From positions 1 through 6,256 of the forward strand of contig JAUWCW010000123.1 in the NCBI GenBank assembly GCA_030609125.1: a stretch of 6,256 nucleotides of DNA. Direction: 5' to 3'. Every line of letters begins with the position of its first letter. The stretch's first letter is position 1. This DNA comes from JAUWCW01 sp030609125 [NCBI: Candidatus Rokuibacteriota bacterium]. Lineage in GTDB: Bacteria; JAUVQV01. The position numbers were made by a program, and so were the translations under genes. Shown here piece after piece: positions 1-5,080 of this stretch. The notes under the pieces are model-generated. The model was not told where the DNA came from. It did no database searches and saw only the letters and a list, made by a program, of their open reading frames with translations.

Positions 1-1333
1 TCTGGCGGCTGACGCCGAGGTTTTTCGCCGCCAGGGTTTTGTTTCCGCCGGCGCGTTCCAGGGCCAGCCTCATGATCTCCCCCTCCGCCTCCCTGAGGGT
101 CAGACCGGGACGGTAGGGGTCGGCCGCCTCGCTTTCCGCTCCCGGCGGAGGTGCTCCTGGAAACAAATCCTCCGCGGTGAGCACGTCCCCGCGGCAGAGA
201 ACGACCGCCCTCTCGATGGTGTTCTCAAGCTCCCTCACGTTCCCGGGCCAGGGGTGCCCCACCAGGACCTCCAGGGCCTCCGGGGAGATGCTTCTCACGG
301 ACCCGCGATGCTTCTCGCGATAGGCGTGAAAGAAGTGCTCGGCGAGGAGGGCGATGTCCTCCTTCCGCTTGCGGAGCGGGGGGATCCGCACCGGCACCAC
401 GTTCAACCGATAGTAGAGATCCTCCCGGAACCTTCTCTCCCTGACCTCTTCCTCCAAGTCGCGGTTCGTGGCGGCGAGGATGCGGACATCGACCACCCTG
501 CTTGTGCTGCTGCCGAGAGGCTGAATCTCACGCTCCTGAAGGAAGCGGAGCATTTTGGCCTGCAGGGCCGCCGTCATTTCGGCAACCTCGTCGAGAAAGA
601 GGGTTCCGCCGTGCGCGGAGGCGATCTTCCCCTCCCGCCGCCCGACGGCGCCGGTGAAAGCCCCCTTCTCGTACCCGAAGAGCTCGCTCTCCAGGAGGGT
701 TTCGGGTATGGCGGCGCAGTTCACGGCCACGAAAGGGGCCCGGCTCCGGGGGCTGTTTTCGTGAACGGCGTTGGCCACCAGCTCCTTGCCGGTACCGCTC
801 TCCCCGAGGATGAGGAGGGTCGCGTCCGTCGGCGCCACCCTCCTCAGGATCTCGATGACGTTCGCCATGGCGGCGCTCGCGCCGACAAGACGGCCGAAGC
901 TGAACTCCTCCTTCAGCCGTGCCCGAAGCTCCCTGTTCTCCGTTTCGAGCCGGGAGTGCTCCAGGACACGGGCAATGGTCAGCTTCAGCTCCGTCGTGTC
1001 GAGGGGCTTGGAAAGATAGTCCCGGGCGCCGATCTTCAGGGCTTCCACGGCCGTTTCCACGGAGGCGTAGGCGGTCATCATCACCACCGGCAACCCCGGC
1101 AGGCGGCGCCGGATCTCTTCCAGAACCTCCAGCCCGCTCTTGCCGGCCATCCGGATGTCAAGAAGCACGAGAGCGCAGGTGTCCCCTTCCAGGGCGGCCA
1201 GGGCCTCATCGCCTCCGGCGGCGGAGGTGACCGCGTATCCCTCCTCGCGCAGAACCGCCTCCAGCATGGCGCGGTGGCTGGAGTCGTCGTCGACGACGAG
1301 GAGCCTCGCCTTCGCCTCAGCCGCTTCGCTCAT
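1..1333 (-). CDS. NtrC-family sigma-54-dependent response regulator (3' partial)
   Basis: 444 residues are visible and the frame runs off the window at position 1; typical relatives are about 450-480 long, so little is missing. The receiver domain (about 8-122) has acidic-pocket Asp15-Asp17, phospho-acceptor Asp59 in LLDIRM, Thr87 and Lys109. A helical linker (about 123-146) leads to the AAA+ central domain (about 148-370). This contains Walker A GESGTGKE (177-184), the sigma-54 contact loop GAFTGA (224-229), Walker B LFLDEV (245-250), and the RFREDLYYRLNVVPV segment (302-316) with arginine fingers. A Pro/Gly/Ala-rich linker (about 391-408) precedes a Fis-type helix-turn-helix, visible to its recognition helix start (NKTLAAKNLGVSRQ, 431-444). 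Phosphorylated by the kinase encoded just upstream, it would form a ring and drive open-complex formation at sigma-54 promoters. The target promoters are not in the window. Closest architectures are ZraR/AtoC/NtrC; the exact orthologue cannot be named. Confidence 0.96.
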   Translation of the reverse strand, partial: MSEAAEAKARLLVVDDDSSHRAMLEAVLREEGYAVTSAAGGDEALAALEGDTCALVLLDIRMAGKSGLEVLEEIRRRLPGLPVVMMTAYASVETAVEALKIGARDYLSKPLDTTELKLTIARVLEHSRLETENRELRARLKEEFSFGRLVGASAAMANVIEILRRVAPTDATLLILGESGTGKELVANAVHENSPRSRAPFVAVNCAAIPETLLESELFGYEKGAFTGAVGRREGKIASAHGGTLFLDEVAEMTAALQAKMLRFLQEREIQPLGSSTSRVVDVRILAATNRDLEEEVRERRFREDLYYRLNVVPVRIPPLRKRKEDIALLAEHFFHAYREKHRGSVRSISPEALEVLVGHPWPGNVRELENTIERAVVLCRGDVLTAEDLFPGAPPPGAESEAADPYRPGLTLREAEGEIMRLALERAGGNKTLAAKNLGVSRQ

Positions 1334-3050
1334 CCGCCTCCCCCGCTCCCGGCAGCTCTATGACCACCATCGTGCCCTCCCGCTCACCGCTCTCTATGAA
1401 GACGTGTCCCTCGTGAAGGTCGACGATCTTCTTCACGATCGACAGGCCCAGGCCGCTCCCCTTTTCACGGGTCGTGAAAAATGGCTCGAAGGCCCTGGCC
1501 CTCTCCTCCGGGCTCATCCCCGGTCCGCTGTTGCGGACCTCGATCCGGCACCGGCCGTTCACGCTGGAGACGGCGGCGGAGATCTTCCCTCCCTCGCCGG
1601 CAGCCTGATGAGCGTTGAGCAGGATGTTGAGAAAGACCCTCGACATCTGATCCGGATCGACTTCGGCGACAGCCGCGTTCGCCTCCCCGAGCTCGACCTG
1701 CTGGTGAAGCGCACGAAAGTCCGGCTCCAGGAGCTTCATCGTCTCCTCGAGGAGCTCCCGGACGACAACTTCTCTCCGCTCTATCCTCAAGGGGCGCGAG
1801 TAGAAGAGAAGGTCGCTGATCGTTCTGTTCAGACGGTCAACCTCGCGCACCATGAGCCTCGCGTAACCCGCCTCGGGAGTGCCCTCCCGGAACTTCCCGG
1901 CGAAGAGCTGCGCGAACCCCTTGAGAGAGCTCAAGGGGTTTCTGATCTCGTGAGCCACGGTGGCCGCCATCTGCCCGATGGCGGCGAGCTTCTCCGACTC
2001 CCGGATCCGCTCCTCGAGGCGGCGGACTTCCGTCAGATCGCGCAGCAGCAGGACCGCACCGGTGACTTCCCCCTCCTCGTTCCTGAGAGGTGAGAGACCG
2101 ATCCCCACCGGTTTCTGTCCGCCGTCGTCACCGCGAAGGGAGACTTCGAGCTCCCTCCTGCCCGCAACGCCGGAGAGGGCCTCTTCGATGGCTCCTTCCG
2201 TTTCGGGCAGAAGCGTTTTTGCCCGCCGGCCCCTCAGGTCGGCCCCATCCAGCCCGAGAATCCTGGAGGCTTCGGGGTTGCCCGTCACCACGCTGCCGTC
2301 GAGCGCGATGGAGAGGAGCCCGTCGGCCATGTTCTCCATGATGTTCTGCGCGTAGGCCCTCATGTCGCTCAGCGTTCTGCGGACGACGAAGTAATTCTGC
2401 AGGATGATGACGAGATACAGACCCAGGGAGCCGGTGGTGAGAATAACAATGAAGGAGAGGAGCGTCTGCCGCCGCGTCTCCTGGAGCACCTGCTCCCACG
2501 GCTCCGTGTGCAGACCGAGCACGATGGCCCAAACATCCCCCTGCCCGGGCAGCACCCCTTCGTGGGTCCTGTTCATCATCCTTCCCATTCTCCCGCGCCG
2601 GTGCCGGGGAACGAACTTCTGGGAGACCTCGAAGACGCCGGTCTTCCCGAACTGCCGGCTGACGAAGACCGGCTGTCCTCCGCTGGTGATCCGCCGGATC
2701 TCTTCGGGATCCGGCCACCGCAGGTTCTCCACCTCGTGGCTGAACGTGGCCACCGCCACGCCGTCGCCGTCGAAAACTCCCACGTACGCGATCTCGCGCA
2801 GGCGTGCCGCCTCCTCGATGAGCGCCTGGAGCTGTTCCCTCCCCCATTGCATCATCATCCCCGCCCGCGCCCCGGATTCCAGCGTGCGGACGATGATCAT
2901 TCCCTGCCTCTCCAGTTCCCGGCCCATCCTCTCTTTCTCCCTGTCAAGGGAGCGCCTGGTGGTGAAGAGCAGCAGGGTGGCCGTAGCCAGAATGGCCACC
3001 ACCAGGGCGAAGGCGGGAAGGGAGAGGCGTCTAATGCGCTTCGATATCAC
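1317..3050 (-). CDS. ZraS/HydH-like membrane sensor histidine kinase with PAS domain
   Basis: Using the GTG at 3050 gives 577 residues; starting at 3080 would give 587. The order is a short basic N-terminus, membrane helix 1 (about 11-30), a periplasmic sensor (about 31-196) with a His/Met/Arg-rich loop at 150-163, membrane helix 2 (about 197-218), and a PAS domain (about 230-340). A HisKA domain follows with phospho-accepting His367 in AHEIRNPL, then a HATPase_c domain with N-box around Asn479, G1 box NSGPG (507-511), F box FEPFFTT (521-527) and G2 box GSGLGL (531-536). The enzyme would autophosphorylate on His367 and pass the phosphate to Asp59 of the downstream regulator. Domain layout and kinase core resemble the ZraS/HydH/NtrB group that pairs with sigma-54 activators. 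G1 has Asn where Asp is canonical, a variant also found in working kinases of this group. The ligand is unknown; the sensor loop would suit a metal or redox cue, which is inference. Confidence 0.95.
   Translation of the reverse strand: MISKRIRRLSLPAFALVVAILATATLLLFTTRRSLDREKERMGRELERQGMIIVRTLESGARAGMMMQWGREQLQALIEEAARLREIAYVGVFDGDGVAVATFSHEVENLRWPDPEEIRRITSGGQPVFVSRQFGKTGVFEVSQKFVPRHRRGRMGRMMNRTHEGVLPGQGDVWAIVLGLHTEPWEQVLQETRRQTLLSFIVILTTGSLGLYLVIILQNYFVVRRTLSDMRAYAQNIMENMADGLLSIALDGSVVTGNPEASRILGLDGADLRGRRAKTLLPETEGAIEEALSGVAGRRELEVSLRGDDGGQKPVGIGLSPLRNEEGEVTGAVLLLRDLTEVRRLEERIRESEKLAAIGQMAATVAHEIRNPLSSLKGFAQLFAGKFREGTPEAGYARLMVREVDRLNRTISDLLFYSRPLRIERREVVVRELLEETMKLLEPDFRALHQQVELGEANAAVAEVDPDQMSRVFLNILLNAHQAAGEGGKISAAVSSVNGRCRIEVRNSGPGMSPEERARAFEPFFTTREKGSGLGLSIVKKIVDLHEGHVFIESGEREGTMVVIELPGAGEADERSG
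1331..1343 (-). promoter_or_regulatory. Ribosome binding site and start of the response regulator
   Basis: GGGGAGG (1343-1337) stands 3 nt before the ATG (1333-1331), a strong but closely spaced Shine-Dalgarno sequence located inside the last codons of the kinase. The ATG overlaps the kinase end by 17 nt. It places the first receiver beta strand at residues 11-17, as expected for this family, so no alternative start is needed. Confidence 0.7.
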
Positions 3051-3080
3051 GTATCCAGCCCCCGCCGAGGACGGTGTCAC
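3031..3080 (-). promoter_or_regulatory. mnmA / histidine-kinase overlap with two possible GTG starts
   Basis: The kinase frame offers a GTG at 3080-3078 and another at 3050-3048. No ATG fits before the first membrane segment. The upstream GTG has no Shine-Dalgarno-like sequence in front of it. The GTG at 3050 is preceded by a G-rich CGGGGGCTGG stretch at suitable distance, and it gives a protein beginning with a short basic ISKRIRR segment directly before the membrane helix, ideal for an N-in orientation. I therefore prefer 3050. The mnmA overlap is then 20 nt instead of 50 nt. Confidence 0.5.
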
Positions 3081-4110
3081 CGTCGTAGAAAACGGCGGCC
3101 TGCCCTGGTGTCACCGCTCTCTGGGGAGTATCGAATTCGACCCGGCACGACGAGCCGCCGAGGGGATGAATCGTCGCGGGGGCCTGGCGATGCCTGTTCC
3201 TGATTTTCACCTCCGCCCGGACATTATCCCTTCCGTCCCCTCGCAGCCATGTCGTGCGAAGAACGTGAAAAGTCTTTCCGGAGAGCTCCGCGTCCTCCCC
3301 GACCACGATCGTGTTCTTTTCCCCGTCGATCCTGAGCACGTACAGGGGCGCTCCCGCCGCCACGCCCAGGCCCCTTCTCTGCCCCACGGTGTAGTGGATG
3401 AGGCCCCGGTGCGTGCCAAGCCGCCTTCCGTCCGTGTCGATGATCGGTCCCGGTTCGACACCCCTCCCGGAAAGGCGCCGTTTCAGGAAAGCGCCGTAAT
3501 CGTTTCCCGGAACAAAACAGATCTCCTGGCTCTCTTTCTTGTCCGCCACGGGAAGACCCAGGTCCCCGGCGCGGCGGCGCACCTCGTCCTTGCTCAGCCC
3601 CCCCAGGGGGAAAAGAACCCGGGGGAGAACGTCGGCGCCGATCTCGAAGAGAAAATAGGACTGGTCCTTCCCCCGGTCGGCGCCCCGCTGAAGAAGGTAC
3701 TCGCCTCCTTTTCGGGCGATGCCGGCATAGTGTCCCGTGGCGAGCCACCGGGCGCCCATGGCCTCGACTTTTTCCAGCAGGTGTCCGAACTTGATCCGCG
3801 AATTACAGAGGACGCACGGGTTCGGGGTTCTGCCGCCCAGGTACTCCTCTGAAAAGGGCGCGATCACCTCCTTTTCAAACTCCAATCGAACGTCCCAGCT
3901 AGAAAAGGGGATATCGAGATGGGCCGCCACCCGCCTGGCGTCCCGTATGTCTCTGGCCGAGCAGCACGTCTTTTCCTGCGACTCCTGGCATTCGCCGGGA
4001 TCGAAGACCCGCAGGGAAACGCCGAAAACGTCGTACCCTTCCTTCTTGAGGATGGCCGCCGCCAGGGAACTGTCCACGCCGCCGCTCATGGCCACGGCAA
4101 CCTTCTTCAT
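3031..4110 (-). CDS. mnmA: tRNA-uridine 34 2-sulfurtransferase MnmA
   Basis: The 359-residue protein matches the usual MnmA length. It activates the C2 carbonyl of wobble uridine 34 in tRNA-Lys, -Glu and -Gln with ATP and replaces the oxygen with sulfur, giving s2U. The N-type ATP pyrophosphatase PP-loop SGGVDSS is at 9-15. A CCSARDIRDARRVA segment (49-62) is typical of the family. TPNPCVLCN (95-103) carries Cys99 and Cys102, TGHYA is at 125-129, DQSYFL at 149-154, and ESQEICF (193-199) carries the second conserved catalytic-position Cys198. The C-terminal part (about 205-359) contains GTHRGLIHYTVGQRRGLG-type tRNA-binding sequence and a beta barrel. Cys at 99, where E. coli MnmA has Asp, gives a CxxC plus distal Cys pattern reported for iron-sulfur-cluster forms of the enzyme; whether a cluster binds here is inference. 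No sulfur-delivery gene (iscS, tusA) is adjacent. The TAG stop (3033-3031) lies inside the downstream kinase reading frame. Confidence 0.97.
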   Translation of the reverse strand: MKKVAVAMSGGVDSSLAAAILKKEGYDVFGVSLRVFDPGECQESQEKTCCSARDIRDARRVAAHLDIPFSSWDVRLEFEKEVIAPFSEEYLGGRTPNPCVLCNSRIKFGHLLEKVEAMGARWLATGHYAGIARKGGEYLLQRGADRGKDQSYFLFEIGADVLPRVLFPLGGLSKDEVRRRAGDLGLPVADKKESQEICFVPGNDYGAFLKRRLSGRGVEPGPIIDTDGRRLGTHRGLIHYTVGQRRGLGVAAGAPLYVLRIDGEKNTIVVGEDAELSGKTFHVLRTTWLRGDGRDNVRAEVKIRNRHRQAPATIHPLGGSSCRVEFDTPQRAVTPGQAAVFYDGDTVLGGGWIRDIEAH

Positions 4111-4122
4111 CAGAGGCCTTCT
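4108..4122 (-). promoter_or_regulatory. TGATG junction and ribosome binding site of mnmA
   Basis: The J-protein stop TGA (4112-4110) shares its A with the mnmA ATG (4110-4108). A purine-rich AGAAGG (4122-4117) lies 6 nt upstream of the ATG and can serve as a partial Shine-Dalgarno sequence. The start is further supported because the protein opens directly into the expected first beta strand and PP-loop. Translational coupling is inferred from the overlap. Confidence 0.7.
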
Positions 4123-5060
4123 TCGCCAAGCTCCTGGAGCAGCTTCTTCTGGCGGGCGGTCAGTTTGCGGGGGACTCTCGGGACTACAATGAGATAGAGG
4201 TGCCCCCTCTTGCCCGACCGGGGGCCGTGAAGGCCGTGGCCGGGGAGGCGTATCCTCGTCTGGGGCTGGGACCCCGGCGGGATCTTCACCTTTTTCGGTC
4301 CGTCCAGGGTCGGGATCTCGAGGGTGGTTCCCAGGGCCACTCCGGTGAAGGGAACTTCACGGCGCAGGACCAGGTTGTTTCCCTCGACCTCGTAGAAAGG
4401 GTGCTCCTCGAAGGTGATGGTCAGGTAAAGGTCGCCTGCTCCCGCCGGGCCGGGATTCCCCTTGCCGGCAAGCCGGAGCTTCTTGCCGGCCGAGATGCCT
4501 GACGGTATCTTGACGACAACCTCCTTCGGCCCCTGCGGGGTCTGGTACTTCACCGTTCTGCTCCCCCCGTTGTGGGCCTCCTCGATGCTGATGGGGAGCT
4601 CGAAGAGAAGGTCTCCTCCCTTGGCGGGCCTGCCGCGCCCCGCGCCGCCGCCGAAGAGATCACGCATGTCGAAGGCCGCACCGCCGCCGGGCCCTCCGGT
4701 GGTCCGGTAGGTTCGGAACCCTCCCCTCCCTCCGCCGGCGCCGAACATGGTGCTGAAGATGTCCGCCCCGAGGCCGGTGCCCCCGAAGATGTCCTCGAAA
4801 TTGACGCCCCGGAAGATGTCCTCCTGGCTGTAGCGCTGGCGGAAGCCGTCGGCGCCGAACATGTCGTACTGCTTCTTCTTTTCCTTGTCCGAAAGGACCG
4901 CGTAGGCCTCGCTGATTTCCTTGAAGCGCTCTTCGGCCTTCTTGTCGCCCTTGTTCCGGTCAGGGTGGTACTTCATGGCCAGCTTCCGGTAGGACTTCTT
5001 GATCTCCGCGTCGGAAGAGCCCTTCTTGACACCCAGTGTCTGGTAGTAGTCCCTGGCCAT
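4110..5060 (-). CDS. DnaJ/CbpA-type J-domain co-chaperone without zinc finger
   Basis: The 316-residue protein is a class II (CbpA-like) Hsp40, close to CbpA's usual size of about 306. The J domain occupies residues 4-70 with the HPD motif at 32-34, which stimulates DnaK ATP hydrolysis. A Gly/Phe-rich linker (about 78-147) carries DIF motifs at 81-83, 90-92 and 100-102 and a related DLF at 134-136. Two beta-sandwich substrate-binding domains follow (about 150-225 and 230-305), ending in a basic C-terminal helix. There are no CxxCxGxG repeats, so the zinc-finger domain of DnaJ proper is missing, which is normal for this class. It is expected to be a cytoplasmic dimer that hands misfolded clients to Hsp70. 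No dnaK or grpE is in the window. Position directly behind the ClpX-like ATPase, with a one-base overlap, suggests that the two cooperate, for example in client delivery. The family assignment is firm; the partnership is inferred. Confidence 0.95.
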   Translation of the reverse strand: MARDYYQTLGVKKGSSDAEIKKSYRKLAMKYHPDRNKGDKKAEERFKEISEAYAVLSDKEKKKQYDMFGADGFRQRYSQEDIFRGVNFEDIFGGTGLGADIFSTMFGAGGGRGGFRTYRTTGGPGGGAAFDMRDLFGGGAGRGRPAKGGDLLFELPISIEEAHNGGSRTVKYQTPQGPKEVVVKIPSGISAGKKLRLAGKGNPGPAGAGDLYLTITFEEHPFYEVEGNNLVLRREVPFTGVALGTTLEIPTLDGPKKVKIPPGSQPQTRIRLPGHGLHGPRSGKRGHLYLIVVPRVPRKLTARQKKLLQELGEEGL

Positions 5061-5080
5061 TACCCCGAGTACTTCTCCTT
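5058..5080 (-). promoter_or_regulatory. TAATG stop/start junction with upstream Shine-Dalgarno
   Basis: The unfoldase stop TAA (5062-5060) shares its last A with the ATG of the J-protein (5060-5058). A good Shine-Dalgarno sequence, AAGGAG, lies inside the unfoldase coding region at 5080-5075. Its 14 nt spacing to the ATG is longer than optimal. The arrangement suggests that the second gene is translated largely by termination-reinitiation, which would link the amounts of the two proteins. The overlap is seen; the coupling is inferred. Confidence 0.7.

Noticed and set aside
254-1363. Long plus-strand open frame of 369 codons antisense to the response regulator
   Set aside because: It is a mirror frame of a GC-rich gene. 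Its protein is Gly/Pro/Arg/His-rich with no recognisable domain, while the minus strand encodes a clear NtrC-family protein over the same bases.
1140-2093. Plus-strand open frame of 317 codons across the regulator/kinase junction
   Set aside because: Low-complexity composition, no motif, and it is antisense to two well-identified genes.
2128-2847. Minus-strand 239-codon frame within the kinase gene
   Set aside because: It is a shifted frame of the kinase: Arg/Gly/Pro-rich with no domain, while the kinase frame is continuous through it without frameshift.
3224-3748. Minus-strand 174-codon frame within mnmA
   Set aside because: Out-of-frame shadow. The mnmA frame carries all family motifs through this region.
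2404-3852. Plus-strand open frame of 482 codons antisense to kinase and mnmA
   Set aside because: Despite its length it shows no domain. It spans two real genes on the other strand, and lack of stops is expected opposite high-GC3 genes.
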